The notes: a model not told the origin generated them from the sequence alone. A stretch of 63,263 bases of DNA from Chrysophaeum taylorii (GCA_029834535.1 JAQMWT010000131.1:1-63263); one strand, 5' to 3'; counted from the stretch's first letter, positions 1-11,813 are shown. Made by a program: numbers and translations.

Positions 1-111
1 GGCGTAGGCACAATAGGACTATTTGATTGTGTAGAAAAGAAGAAGATGGGTAAGGAAGAGATCACGTTCTCAACAGACGGACAAGGGTAAGAGGCAGCAG
101 ATTTCTCTGCA
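1..111 (-). repeat. Partial LTR of family-B copia element
   Basis: Read on the minus strand, this matches the start of the family-B LTRs at 13116, 24947, 58360 and 60287, beginning TGCAGAG at 111. The rest of the LTR lies left of the window. The sequence to its right (112 on) is copia A coding DNA, not the purine tract that precedes the 3' LTRs of this family. It is therefore best read as the 5' or solo LTR of another family-B copy inserted into copia A. A 3' LTR joined by deletion is the alternative. Confidence 0.8.
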
Positions 112-132
112 GGAATATCACCAAGGTGGGTC

Positions 133-2039
133 TCAATGTAATGCGATTGCACGGTGATATAGTCTTCGATGGACGGAGAGATGAGGCTCGGAGGCACCAT
201 AAGAAGCGTCATTATGATCCAAAATGGAGTGGGGCGTGAACAAAGCATAAACATATTGAGCGGGAGGAACTTGAAAGGCGTGAGCATGTTCAGAAATTAA
301 ATGAACAAGAGCTCGAGGAAGGTGAAAGTCTGCAAGGTTGACGTCGTCGCAGAAGTGAACATGAGGAGCATCAGTTTTGCGACGAGGTTGAGGGTGATGA
401 GGACAACGGGTGAGACGTAGGACATCCTGGGAATAGAGAGACCGATAAGATGGTAAAAGTGGCAAAGTGTTGGAAGACACTTCCGATGTAGGTGTGGTGG
501 CGGAAGTAGCGGGTGCAGAAGCAGCTGGAGCACATGCGGGAGCGGGAGAGGGAGCATGGAGATGAGAAGGAGCCCCCCTCTCATGGTCAGTGTCGGTAGG
601 CATAGCATTCCCCCTCTGCGCCGCACCATTGGGGGTGCTGTGAACAGAGAGGGGAATGTCGGGTGAAGGTGCGGGAGGTGGATGCTGTTCATAATCAGGA
701 GGAGATTTAAAAATAAGATGAGGAAAAGTCTGTTTATAGGAAACACGGACTTTGCCGTTTTCAGGATTAAGGACAACATCGGCTAAATGATTAACATGGG
801 GTGTTATTAAAGGGTTTATAACGTTAGCACCACACAAGTAGATATAGGGACGACATCGGGGTTCATATTTATGAAATTCGTTAGGTTCCAAATGCAGATA
901 ACAAACAGAACCAAAAGGTTCGAGGTAGTCCTGTTGGGAAACATTACATTGGTCTAATAAAACTTGTTGCGGGCTTAGGACTTTATTGCAAATACGTTCG
1001 AGGGGAACGTTAGGGAGGAGATTATACGATTGGATGGCATGTATAACAGCCCACGGGTAGTGTGGTGCCGGATCTCTTAGGGGGTGACCTTTATAGGATA
1101 CATTAAGCATATGCCGGAGTCGTGTAGACGCGGCAGTGGCTATGTGACCAACAGCGGCTTCTACTTCATGATTAAAGACATGTAAGTAAGGGGGGAACGC
1201 GGACATGTTAATACCATGTTCCACACGAAAGGGGGTTGTAACATGCTGAGATAAATAGGGTTTAAAGGAATCACAATAGATTTGTTTTAGTTGTACATGA
1301 ACATAAGTAGAGCAAAAATTGCGGACAAACTCAAGGGCGTTACAAAATTCGCTGGAGTTAGTGCTACGACAAAAGTACACTAACAAAAATTTAGAAATGA
1401 GACATTTAAAAACAATGATATGTCGAAAGGATCCCCATTCAGAGAGAACGGATACGTAACCACCGTCACATGCCCAGGCTTCACCAGGTTGAAAAACTTT
1501 TTCGAATGATGGTTGCTTGGTAAGGTGATGTGGATGAGGAAAGCGTTTTTATGAATCGTACAATCCACACAGAACTTACGGTAGGGTACGTCAGATGGGT
1601 GGTGTCCAGGACTGGCAATAACCTGAACAGCTTTTATAGCTTGAGAATCACTAGAATGGTGGATGTTGTGAAAATTGGTAGCTCGTTGTTGCGCATCTCG
1701 AAATGCAAGGGTGCCCCTGGCATGAACTTTCTTATCGAAGGGCGCATGCTTCTCATGGAGCTGTCTTGGCGTTATAAGAGGAATTTGTTTTTCTTTAGTA
1801 GGAGATGATATATGTGCGGATGAGGCGTTAGAGAGGAAGACATGAGCTACTGAATCGAGATGAAAAGATGGAAGTTTGTGGTTAGAAGCAAGATTATCAC
1901 AACACGAGAGTTTTTTATTGGAGATGTATAACATTGTAATGGAACTCTGGTGTAATAATAAGGATGTATCTGTTGGGAATATATTTGTGAAGAAGGCTGA
2001 CCTATAGTTTTTGGTTAGAGAGGCATGATCAGGGTCAAA
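133..2039 (-). pseudogene. pol: Copia A integrase (frameshifted, truncated)
   Basis: The zinc-binding HHCC domain is visible near 1560-1680 as FHNIHH followed by CVDC. The first catalytic Asp lies in ACDGGYV near 1450-1477 but is out of frame with the previous segment. The second Asp (YCDSFKPY) and the Glu (NHEVEAAVG) are in the open segment 133-1386. A conserved C-terminal part (YIYLCGAN, HLADVVLNP) and a Pro/Ala-rich tail follow, matching the copia B integrase. Frame breaks near 1400-1500 and 150-200 disable it. The following linker and RT are missing because the family-B LTR cuts in at 111/112. Confidence 0.8.
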
Positions 2040-3813
2040 CGATGGTGATAGCGTTAATTTACGCAAGTCATAGACAAGCTGACACAAATGTTTATAAATT
2101 ATATGATATGTTCCAGCTGGAATAGCATTAGCGATTATATCACAGCATAGGTCCGGGGACAAAGACAAAAGAAAATTGATTTGGTGCGCTGTGAAGTTAT
2201 TGGCGCGTGCCAATTCGCGAGTTGAGTAGTGTCGAAGGCGATCGAGTCGTGGATCGTGCACGAGCATATTAGCAAATCCACGAATGGTATGAGTAGGAGT
2301 GTATATAGATTGAACTTTGGCACCCATCTTCCTAACGCTCGATGTAATAAAGCCCAGATATCTGCTTTGGGACAGATGCATGTCACTTAAAGCAAACATT
2401 TTATCGATAAACTCGAGATGATTTTCCTGAGGGTAGAAGACAAAAGAATCGTGAAATACAGGAGAAGTATGGGTGACCAGTGCTTGTACTAAACGACGCG
2501 TGTCTTGATTTTCATTATTATTATGGTATGCTTGGCAAAGCCAAAGAAAACCAGTAACAGGTTCGAGAGAAGCAGTCTTATCAATTCCGGCATCATGTGT
2601 TAGGAGGTATAGGTTTCGCCAAAAGCATTTATATGTGCCTGGTATTTAGAAGAGGAGTTAGAAACTGTTATGTCTCCGCCTGTATGTCTTCCACCGGTGA
2701 TGTAAATGATGGAGGAAGTAGAGGATTTATTTAAAATAACCTGTGAGATGGTTGGTTAGATTCGATAGTTGTAATACGAAAGGACACAGGTAATGTGATA
2801 GATTTAGGGAATAAGCGTCCCATAATATTATAGAGGAGCACGAAAGCTTTGAGTTCAATAGGGGATCTCATGCAAGCAAGTGGTTTTCTTGAATTAGTCA
2901 AGAATCCCAGGCGAAAGTTAGAAATGCCCTCCATTTCATCTTGACTGGGATGTTCGACTGTTTTATTAGAGTGCAGACGAAGGAACAGCATAGTTAAGGT
3001 TTCAAGCTCAGTCACAGTTAAGCGCACGGATCCTGTACGACTAAAAATTTTGTAGGTTTTAGGTGTGGACACGAATGGTATGTCGGGAAAGACCTGCGTC
3101 CAAGGTTCGTCGACTATTATCTTGCGACTGATGGAATTAGCGTGGTCTGCAATGTCCAGAAAGGAAGTGACTCGTTTGTTAGGCCATGAAAGCAGATCAA
3201 GAGGGCCGGTGTTATATTTGCGTGCAACGAGGATCCATCTTTCTCTGGCTTGATAATCTCCACACAGATAGCATGGAAATCGGTCACATATATCCACCGT
3301 ATAGTGCATCGTTGAGAAGATGAGATTAGCAACTCGTATATGGTCTTCATACGATGCGGAGTGTGGTGGTGTCATTTCCATGAAAAGAACAAGCGGCTTT
3401 AAAAGCTCAAGTACACTTAGAGCACTTGGAAACAAGGAACCATCCATATCACGCTCGAAGGTGGAAATGGATCTCCCATTGATTATGTTGCGATTTGTGC
3501 ATGGTGATGTCAATTCCACTATATCGGTGTAATATCGTGCACGTTCAACGTCCGATGCTCGATGGAGATATGTCAGAAACTTAGGTAGGGATGGGAAAAC
3601 TTCGATGGAATTACCAAAACGTCTTCGTAGCATGTGCGTGATATTGTCGTCGCTCTCAACAAGAACTTTAACGTTGATGTTGATTTGCAAGTCATTAGAA
3701 ACGCAAGCCAAGAATGCCGGAGTGGACATCCCAGAGCAAAGTAGAGTTACAGTAGGTGTTCGTGGACTAGGAGACGAAGTTACTGTGTGAAGCAAACGTG
3801 CGGTAACCTTGCG
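2040..3813 (-). pseudogene. C5 cytosine DNA methyltransferase domain of copia A
   Basis: The domain sits between the protease and integrase of a copia polyprotein. The 354-codon segment 3795-2731 shows motif I (TLLCSGMSTPAF, with FxGxG altered to CSGMS), a motif II acidic patch (VESDD), motif IV with the catalytic Cys (ELTSPCTN, residues 94-101), a motif VI equivalent (FMEM), and a canonical motif VIII (QARERWILVAR, residues 182-192). Frame breaks around 2400-2740 disrupt the target-recognition region. Motif IX (YSTRELARAN) and motif X (IIANAIPAG) then appear at 2240-2100. The order and spacing fit C5 methyltransferases, which transfer methyl from AdoMet to cytosine C5. The copy is broken, though the motif I-VIII half is open. 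Confidence 0.82.
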
Positions 3814-3816
3814 TCA
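3814..3816 (-). other. In-frame UGA between Gag-PR and methyltransferase (copia A)
   Basis: The Gag-PR frame ends PPPV-UGA-CGC, and the methyltransferase segment continues in exactly the same frame with only this one stop between them. Copia B has a UGA at the aligned place (17513-17515), also followed by C. A conserved UGA-C in a retroelement suggests stop-codon readthrough; this is inference. Confidence 0.5.
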
Positions 3817-6554
3817 TACGGGAGGTGGGAAATGCTTGCGTATGTAAGGCAGCTGCGAATGCATCGACTCCAGGATGGTTTTAAGCCATGGGACGTAAAT
3901 TGCGCGTTCCACGAGGGTGGAATATAGTTTAAGCATTTCGCGTTGTTCATTAAAAGCACATAGTCTGAACTGTAGTGAGCGAAGTTCCATTTTGCGCGCT
4001 TTTGCTTGTTGTAGCGAATAAATTGGTAGTGTGGGCAACAGGTCACTGAGTCTAAACAAAGTAATCTTGACATTATCATCAATTTTACTCTGGATGTATG
4101 ATTGTCCTTTAAATTCAACTCCATAAAGATGTATACCAAGTTTATCTTCTCCCCATTGAGTCATACTGATGATGTGCAGATCGGGATCGTTATGGTCGTT
4201 TTGCTTGGGTAGGAAAAGCGCAACGTCTAGCTTTACATATCCCATATTTGGATGCTTTGGGAGAGCGGGAATGACAGTCCTTATAATCATAGCATGTGTG
4301 ATACTCTGCGTATCCGTAGCAGTCTGGATATCAGGTGATAAGGACTCGGGTAGCTTTACGATGTGGATAGGATCAGCATAACGTTTAAAGTTAATTACAT
4401 GTTGAGAAGCACATGTGTCAGCATATCCTGGCGTAGTCATTAGCGGCAAATTGCACTCGTTGTACAGTTTAAGCATTGTTGCATAGCAGGCATGTGTTGA
4501 GCTTGGACCAAACACGTACTGTGTCACGAAACTTTGCGTTGGTTCGGAAGGCACAACGACGAGTGTAAAACCAGTGTTTAATTTTGGTAGCAACACAGGG
4601 GGATCTGTGCCATCTTCATTATCTTCGTTGGGTAGATTATTGGGGAGCTCAGAGTGCGAGGAAGTTTCCCGAGCTTGACGACGAACGATAGCACTCTGAG
4701 CTTTAGCATTTATGTGCTGCAATAGCGGCTGAGGGATGTTATCGATTTCATCATCTTTAATGGACAGAAAAGTGTGGAACATTTTCTCTGTATCAGCAGT
4801 CCCCCTCTGCTCCGCATCACTGGGGGACGCTTCAGGAGCAGATGTTTCAGTTTGATACTTTTCTTCTGAAACATGAGATTCCTTATCGGCTTCTAAGAGG
4901 TTCACAATGGTATTGGACATAGTATCAACTCGAGATAAGTAGAGATGAACTTGGGTGGCTTCGTCAGGATCTAAGGACTGTGTCGAAGCTTGAGAAGCGG
5001 TTGTCCAGAGGGTACTCGGTAAGCTTTTTATTTCACCCTGTACCATTTTAGAGTCGGTAGAGGGGTTGGGATTCGCTTCCTGTAATTTACCAAACAGGTG
5101 GCGAAGACGATCAACTTGATAAGTAGCCCGGTCCATAAGAGACATATTAGAGCGTGCATTACGGTTAGAGGAGGGTGAGTAGACAGGACGATCGAAGCTG
5201 GTACCTTTGACGTTATAATTTGAAGGTGGACGATAGTACGACGTGTCACGAGGTAAAATTGTCGATGCTTTATCTTTTGCATTACGAAGCTTACGAGCGT
5301 TGAAGCCAGACTGTCCAGCTACAGTAGCCAACAACGAGTAAGCATTGTTTAGAGAGTCGTGGGATTGATGAATAGTATCCATCAATAATACCTTAGGTGG
5401 CTTGGTAGCGGTAGTACCAGGGATGTAAGGGATCCAGGAAGCGGGTTTATCCAAGCGTCGGTTAGAGGAAAACTTTGTTTCATTGTATATCTTTAACAAG
5501 AACTCCAATAACGGACGAACGTCGTTAGGATCAACTAGCTTTAACAATTCAGGATCGTGAGTCGAGTTGTTCCCAGAGCGTGTCTCATAGAGTTTACACC
5601 ATTCCAATAAAGATTGAGAATAGCGCTCGTGATCCGAGGGATTAGCATATAGACGGTAGATCTCCTCGTGAGCTTTAAGAGTGATTATGGAGTTATTAAA
5701 TTGGATTGATGCTTCATCATTATTTAATTGCTTTGCCTGAGATTGGAAAGCAAGGAGTTGTTCGACAAATACATGGGCATACCAATTAACATTTAAAGAC
5801 ATTCGATTAAACTGAGATTTAAGCTCAGTGACATCTGTACAAGACACTGTCTCATAGTAATGGTAAGCTAAAAGCATTACTGCACGTAGTTTATTAGGAT
5901 GTGCAGTAAGTGCATATATCTTCTTTAATTGAGGCCACATAGCGAGTGCTGGTTTGTCTTGTGATTCCAGATTAAAAAATGTGTACAAGAAACCAGCATA
6001 AGTTTCGCAGTGTTTGATCCAGTCGGTATTAGAGAGACCTGTAAAGGATATGTTAGTTAGAGATGAATCATACACAATTGATTTAGGGAATCGGGTATCT
6101 AATAGATTGAGAACACGTTTAACATCCTCATTTAATTCGGGACGAACGAGATTGTATGACTCTTGGTAATAAAGTCGTTCGAGATTATTACGGACATCAA
6201 CTGTTAGTTGATGTGATGAGTTGACGCGCCAAGTTTTAAGATGATCAGGCAGGGCATCTTCACCAGGTAAGTTTAAATCGCCTACTTGTTCAGCTTTCCA
6301 TTGAGCGAAGATGATATCAGCATCTTGTTCAGAAGTTGGTTATACTCCGGAGCATTCCGGGTGTAAGCTTCATATGAATCGAAGCAGAATAACGCGTCCA
6401 CGTATGGACTTGTCATATGCCTGCGAAGCACCTCAATTTGCAAGCTCACCTTGGTTGAGTTGTCTTGGAAACGCAATCCTGCGTTAATTTTATCAACGAG
6501 GATTTGTTCTTGTTTGTAGATATCCGTAGTGGATATTGGTTTTTGTTTTGACAT
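3817..6554 (-). pseudogene. gag: Copia A Gag-protease
   Basis: The segment starts at ATG 6554, has one frame break near 6290-6340, then is open from about 6340 to 3817. The N-terminal part (VSLQIEVLRRH, FDSYEAYTR) and the capsid-like part (TYAGFLYTFFNLES, NVNWYAHVFVEQLLAF) align with copia B and E Gag. The C-terminal part is retropepsin-like, with active site ADTCAS (Gly of DTGA replaced by Cys), followed by IIRTVIPAL and VKLDVALFLP strands. No CCHC knuckle is seen. The shared Cys substitution in copia B argues it is a lineage feature and not a local mutation. Confidence 0.78.
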
Positions 6555-7025
6555 GGTTGTGACCTATTAAGAAATAGGTTGTAGGATTGATAGACATATT
6601 CGACACATAAGAATGAAGGGTTTCTCAAGTGCGGGTTATATGTACAGTACGCTATTTTAAGCGTGGGCTTATTTACAAGACCAAACAAATCAACATGCTA
6701 TTTAAAAACAGGATGACTTGAGACTGAAGAATGGATTAATTATCGAGCAGTCAGTCTTTTGTTGGGGAATAGAAGGAAAAACCCGTACAAGTTTCCGCGG
6801 CTTGTATAGGAAAAATTTTAATTTTATTAGCTATGCGAGTGCATATGACCAGTGACCGACCCAACTCGGCCACAAACCAAATTAACTGGTGGGCATATAC
6901 CGTCACATAACAAATATGTACAGTAGACCACCGCCAAACACATTGTCGCATTGTACTCGTGATCAGGCGTAAATTGATCACTCCATTTATACGTACAACA
7001 CAGTTGGGCTGACACACCTACGCAT
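6555..7025 (-). other. Copia A untranslated leader
   Basis: These are about 470 bases between the primer-binding site and the Gag start, with no convincing coding segment. Several short ATG-started frames occur but resemble nothing in the other copies. Confidence 0.6.
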
Positions 7026-7039
7026 CTGGGCCCATAACC
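7026..7039 (-). other. Primer-binding site, initiator tRNA-Met anticodon arm
   Basis: The minus strand reads GGTTATGGGCCCAG immediately after the LTR end (CTCTCCA). This is the reverse complement of CTGGGCCCATAACC, the anticodon arm of eukaryotic initiator tRNA-Met. Drosophila copia uses the same kind of internal half-tRNA priming. The same sequence follows the copia B LTR. Confidence 0.85.
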
Positions 7040-7269
7040 TGGAGAGATTTGACCCTCTCCGGGTACATGGTAGAGACTGCGTGCAGTCTTAGGCGTGTAC
7101 AGACCATTCCGCTTGTCACATGCTACTACACAAGGTAGGGATTTAAGCCCTAACTCCTTAAGGACATTAGGTCCCATAGAAGCGCTTACACTGACAACGA
7201 GGAACGAAGCCTCTGTTAATTAAACAGAAAACCCCGTACCTGACGGTACGCACCTGGAGGCCTACTCCA
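7040..7269 (-). repeat. 5' LTR of copia A
   Basis: This is a 230-bp unit whose inner end abuts the primer-binding site. Ends read on the minus strand are TGGAGTAGG...ATCTCTCCA, giving 5-bp inverted termini (TGGAG/CTCCA). The outer end at 7269 is inferred from these termini alone, since no second copy is in the window. Confidence 0.65.
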
Positions 7270-7440
7270 TGTTGGAAAAGAGCTTCAGACTGGGCTCTTC
7301 ATAGTCATGAATAAGTAATTGCGGAAGGGTAAGGAAGGAAGGAGGGAAAGCCGTATTACGGAGAGAAAACCCTCTTGTAGAGATAGGTGTGAAATGTTCC
7401 AGTGTCGCACACATAATAGTGTAGCTCTCTGGACCTTCGA
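7270..7440. other. Unassigned junction between copia A and gypsy A
   Basis: These are about 170 bases between the inferred copia A LTR edge and the last recognisable gypsy A integrase residues. There is no gypsy LTR similarity. They may be the decayed end of gypsy A or the older target DNA. Confidence 0.5.
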
Positions 7441-7937
7441 GTAATATATTCGCGACAAAAGACTAGAGGATTGACTCAGCAGTCTTATGTGTAGTACATC
7501 GAGAATCAAGAAATGAGAAAATGGATCAAAAAAATGATCAGATATGTCTCGGGACGAGCACTGGGCAGAGGTCCGAACAAATCCACACAAAGGACGGCGC
7601 AATCACCATCATACACCGGTTGCTGAAGCAGACCTGCTCTCTTTGGTTCAGGCGTACGAGCTTTCTTGCACACTATACAACCAGCAATATAAGCACCCAC
7701 CTCATTAGACAAGTGGGGCCACCAAAAACGTTCAAGTCTCGACTGCACTGTACTTTGACGACCCATGTGACCACCATTGAGAGGTGTGTCATGGTACAAT
7801 CGGATGATGCGCGTCCGTGAAGTTCGGGGTGCGACTATCATCGGGTGCAAGTCAGGTGCGGCACGGTAGAGAACTCCTTTCACCACTTGATAGCGATAAT
7901 TGGCTCCGTGCCGACGAAGAGAATGGCCCTGAGCCAT
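7441..7937 (-). pseudogene. pol: Gypsy A integrase, N-terminal part
   Basis: The HHCC zinc domain is clear: YHDTPLNGGH, then FWWP, then CIVCKKA. The start of the catalytic core follows (LCVDLFGPLP carries the first Asp). A frame break near 7500 is followed by FSHFLILDVLH, and recognisable similarity stops near 7440. Gypsy B loses its integrase at nearly the same point. The second Asp and the Glu are missing, so it cannot be active. Confidence 0.8.
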
Positions 7938-7989
7938 GCGATAACGAATGTCCTCGCAAGTAGCATCAGGGATCTGCTCTTTGGCTATC

Positions 7990-9560
7990 TCTTACAAAGT
8001 CAAATTATCCGGAATCTTGTCGATGTACTCTTGGTAATCATCGGCATCACGGAAAATACTAGGCTGGGTCTGCAGACGTTGCTTCTGACGTTGTTTCGCA
8101 GCATGAGACGTGACCAATTGCATCGGATCATCGAGGTCCTCTTCCTCTTCCTTCACAGGCAACTCAGTCGTAACAAACGACAGAATGACATGGCACCCAG
8201 GTAAAGGTACTCCTTCATCATCGACAGGGCGAGGAGGTTCTTGGCACACTAGATACGCGTGGTTCAAGGGTTCACCAAACTCGTCCGTCTCGATGACATG
8301 ATCTATAGGATTGCGAGAGCGACAGTCAGGGATACTCATTCCCGGCGACTTCCCTGGTTTGTAGCCCAATTCAGGATCAGAGTTGGCGAGCCGCATCGGC
8401 CATCGAGCCAACTGCCCAGACGAGTGCTTCGCCTTTCGTAAAAACGTCAAGTTGCGATGATCCGTTTCAGGGATCGTCTTGTGACCTTCGATATAAGAGC
8501 GGAAATGCTCAAGAGAAAGAATAACTGCCAGTAGCTCTAGCCGGCGAGGCTCATAGTTCCGCATCTCTTTCGGCACAGCTCGGCTCCAATACTCAACTAC
8601 TCGTTCCTCTCGTGTCACCTTGCCGGTTTCGTCCTTGACTTCCACGAGCTGAAAAAGATACGCGCCCAGACCATCCTTGGAAGCATCCGAGCGGATCTGA
8701 AAGGAAGATCGCAGTCAGGATGATAAACTCCGCGAGAGTCCACCAAAGCTTCGTTGATCGTGTCCCGTGCCTTTTGGCACTCAGGCGTCCACTCAAACTT
8801 AACGCCTTCAAGACACAATCGCCTAAGCGGCTCCACAATCTTCGAATAATTCTTCACATATCGGCGGCAATAGTTGCTCATGCCAATGAAAGATCGAATC
8901 TGGGTCTTCGGGGACGTATTAGGCAACGTACCGGGAATCGGCATCTGCGGTAACGCTGCTAACGTCTTGGGATTCGGCTTCAAGCCTTCCGGAGTCGAAA
9001 TGTGTCCCAAAAACTCGATTTCATCCTTGAGGAGGTGGAACTTCGAAGTTCGTCCACTATATCCTCGCTGCGCTAAATGGCACAGCACTTCAATCAAAAC
9101 TTGTAAATCTCGGTGGAGTTCATCCGATCCCATCATAATATCGTCGACGAACGCGACCAAGTCTTTATACATCCATGTGGCCAAATCGCTAGCCTTCTGC
9201 TTACAAACGAGAGCTCCTGCTGTTTTTACTCCTAGAGGCAAGCGCATGAAACTATGGGCTCCAAGTGGACTAACCATCGTAACGGCGTCCTGAGCAGCGG
9301 CGTCCAAACGTAGGTTATGATAACCCCATCGAATATCAATGCACGTCCGCCAACGGCGCATGGCAAGAAATGCCAAAGCATCATCTTGACGAATATTCGG
9401 CCAACTGTCATTGATCAGCTGATCATTGAGCTGACGCAAGTCAACTGCAGCACGAAAATCATTCGACGTCCCGGCCTCTGCTCCCTTCTTAGGCAGCATC
9501 AGTACAGGGAATCCCCACGGAGAGTTCGCCGGTCGGATGACTCCATCGCGACACCACTCA
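7990..9560 (-). pseudogene. pol: Gypsy A reverse transcriptase and RNase H
   Basis: RT motifs run in order: FRAAVDLRQLN, IDIRWGYHNL, SFMRLPLGV, AFVDDIMMG (catalytic VDD) and EFLGH. The connection PKTQIRSFIGMSNYCRRYV follows. RNase H is in another frame (8645-7992), with EPRRLELLAVI and the Asp motif TDHRNLTFL. An in-frame stop near 9566 (CAG to TAG by comparison with gypsy B) and a frameshift near 8700 break the gene. Confidence 0.87.
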
Positions 9561-9565
9561 GTGAT

Positions 9566-10430
9566 CTACTTTCTGAGACACTCGAGCTTTGCTGGCGTCA
9601 ACCTATAAGGCGTCATCTTGATCGGTCGTGGGTTTGCGTCTTTAAATCGTAGAGAAACCGGTGGCGAGTCCACGGGTCTCATAATCGGATCAAAAAAAGC
9701 CCACGCGTATTGCACGCAGTGGCGCAACATCATCGTAGCATCATCATCCAGATGCGGGTTGTCGGGAATTCCCAGTTCTCGAAAAACCTTTTCGACTTCT
9801 TCCTTCGTCGGAATCACGACTTTCATCGCCTCATTGTCCTTGACGTGCTCAGGGGTCTGCGGTAATGGTACACCGTCCGCATCGCGCGGCGCATCCTTCC
9901 ATGGCACGTCGAACTTTTCTTCGTATTTGAACCTCACCTCAGGGTGGCTCTTATTGATCTTTTCACCTTTGACGCGCACATTCGGCTCGCTCCTTACTTT
10001 CGGCTCCTGTTCAGGCTCAGGATCCGGCGGAACGTCCACTTGTGATTGTCGGGGGGGGGCAGCAGAAAAAGCATGAGCCGTCCCCGACGCATCTGCTGGA
10101 AGCGGAAGCATAGGGACTTCTGGTGGTTCCCATTTAGTGGGATCCTGGAGATCATCTTTTGACACCCACTTAACGACACGAGTACGCGTATTTAACAGCG
10201 GAATCTGTACGTGACGAAGGGTGGTGTCGGTAATTCGCAAATACTGCTCGAAGGATCGATCTGTTGGGCTCAACGCGGTCGGCATGACGTCGCCACTTTG
10301 GCGGAAACCTCTGGTCACGGAGTTGTGCAGATCGACTGCTAAAATCGCAAGAGTGTCTGGAGGGACGACACACGCCAAATGTTTGAACGAATCTGTCTTA
10401 GACAAGCTAGCCCAATCATGGTCCAGCGGC
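9566..10430 (-). pseudogene. pol: Gypsy A methyltransferase C-terminus and acidic linker to RT
   Basis: This open segment begins inside methyltransferase motif IX/X (DHDWASLS, then VVPPDTLAILA, the GNAVPP equivalent). It runs through a roughly 200-residue linker rich in Pro, Glu and Lys (PPDPEPEQEP; EVRFKYEEKFDVPW) into the RT fingers (TPYRLTPAKL). A run of 9 C (9 G on the plus strand) at about 10051-10059 lies in the linker. At the same place gypsy B has 11 C, which shifts the frame. No known domain is recognised in the linker. Confidence 0.75.
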
Positions 10431-11440
10431 ATCGTGCGACAACTCGGCCGTCATCTCGAGAGTCAAAGGCTGAGTGTCCGAGCGATGCGGTCCCAAACGA
10501 AGAGGAACTCGCGTAACGGTGTAAGCCGTATCTGTTGCTTCTCGGGACGAGCCGAGATTATTCAGCTGGAGCAGGTGGCGTTCATGAGCGTAACCTAAAG
10601 CTGCAGAAAATTTTAGTTGCATGTTCACACATGTCTTCGGAGCCTCTTGTAAGTGCAGTGGGTGACTGGAAACCAACAATCGCACGCGAGAGCTCATCAG
10701 AGTGGGCGTGATATCATGAAAATTGACGACGTACACGTAAGGGTGTAAACGCGCTATATACGAAATAATGGACGCCTCCTGTTCAATCAGCCACATCATG
10801 AAGCCAGCCATTTTGCTCAGCTTCATCGTCCAATTAGTGGCCGTAACTCCCTTGCCAGCATCTCTGGATGTCAAATTGCTGAGTGCTGAATGAACGCAGG
10901 GTGGGGACGCTATACACATCGACGATGACCATTCCGCTTCAGGCAAATAAGCCTTGATCAGTCGGAGGGTCGAGTCATATCGTCCGCAGAGCGTGTGCTG
11001 AACCACAGGTATCTTCGGAAAATTCTTCTGATGAACTTTGTTGGCAGCTGTTGAAGAGCCATGAGCAAGGACGACTCGAAACGACGTCCCGCACAACGCA
11101 TTCGCTCGTTGCAGTCCTAAAGTACTTCCTCCGGCGCCGCTAAAGAGCATCACAACCTTGCGATACGTGATCGGCACTCAGTGGGCCTTTCAAACCTTCG
11201 GCGAATCTCGCCTTCTGTAACTTCGAAGCATTTCTTTTCCTCCTCGTCAGTTTGTCGGTCGAAATCGTCGTTACCGAGCGCTTCTTGACGAGAATTCTTC
11301 TTATTATCTGCAGAAGGAGACGCCTTCTGCACTGAGCTCAAAAGCATCGGTTCGGGAGCCGCATCGCCTTGAGTTAGATGGCTTGCGACCGAAACAGTGG
11401 ATGATAGGTTAGCCTTGTTAGATTCGGCTTCACCATCGAC
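10431..11440 (-). pseudogene. C5 cytosine DNA methyltransferase domain of gypsy A
   Basis: Motif I is VVMLFSGAGGSTLGLQRAN (canonical FxGxG). Motif IV is CIASPPCVHSAL, with the catalytic Cys near 10900. The motif VI equivalent is WLIEQE, motif VIII is MSSRVRLLVSSHP, and motifs IX and X follow across a one-base insertion near 10430. The order I-IV-VI-VIII-IX-X and the spacing match C5 methyltransferases. A linker (LSSVQKAS, then EGEIRRRFE) precedes it. It lies between the SINE-marked deletion and RT. This half is open from about 11180, with only the motif IX frameshift and no stop before it. Confidence 0.87.
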
Positions 11441-11808
11441 TTAACTAACTAACTAACTTCAGACCTCTCCCGAGCATGGGAGCCAGGCCGGACCGACAGG
11501 TGCCAGTCCGGAATCACGGGCCTGTAGACGAGGAGCGCCGAAAGGTCGATCGGCGGAGAGTGACCATCAAGCTTGTCGCCATGCGACGAGGAGAGCGCGA
11601 TGTGACTGACAACCAACTCGTCGATAACCTTTCGTCTTCGCCCCCCGGCCATACCCCGTCCCACTGCGAACGTTCCGGCTGCCAACCGGCCCGCCCGGGA
11701 GGCGAACAGGTGCCAACCTACGCCGGGAGGGCGGATGCCCTCGCAAGGCTCAGGATTCACGAGGCACCGTCCTCCATCGCAACCGTAGTCGGCGATCAGG
11801 GTAAGGGA
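11441..11808 (-). repeat. SINE-like retroposon, subfamily II, at a deletion junction
   Basis: The minus strand runs from TCCCTTACCCTGATCG to a GTTA-repeat tail (TAACTAACTAAC on the plus strand at the left edge). It is nearly identical to 15807-16171. No matching target duplication flanks it. The left side is the gypsy methyltransferase linker and the right side is gag, so about 2.9 kb of the host element is missing here. Confidence 0.82.
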
Positions 11809-11813
11809 CTAAA

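Larger units (their letters stand above)
112..7269 (-). mobile_element. Copia A: 5' LTR, gag-PR-methyltransferase-IN, 3' part lost
   Basis: This is a Ty1/copia-type retrotransposon read right to left: 5' LTR (7269-7040), tRNA-iMet-type primer site, leader, Gag, aspartic protease, C5 methyltransferase, integrase. It ends at 112, where a family-B LTR cuts in, so RT, RNase H and the 3' LTR are absent. The domain order PR then IN before the expected RT position is the copia order. It is a diverged relative of copia B (gag, PR, methyltransferase and IN all align by eye) but has a different LTR (TGGAG/CTCCA ends) and lacks the TExSLNY motifs. It is defective through truncation and several frameshifts. 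Confidence 0.85.

Noticed and set aside
7026..7039. Possible tRNA-Met gene
   Set aside because: Only the anticodon arm complement is present and it sits directly at an LTR end, so it is a primer-binding site.
9618..10076. Plus-strand open frame opposite the gypsy A linker
   Set aside because: Shadow of the conserved methyltransferase-RT linker; the same shadow occurs opposite gypsy C (40427-40930).
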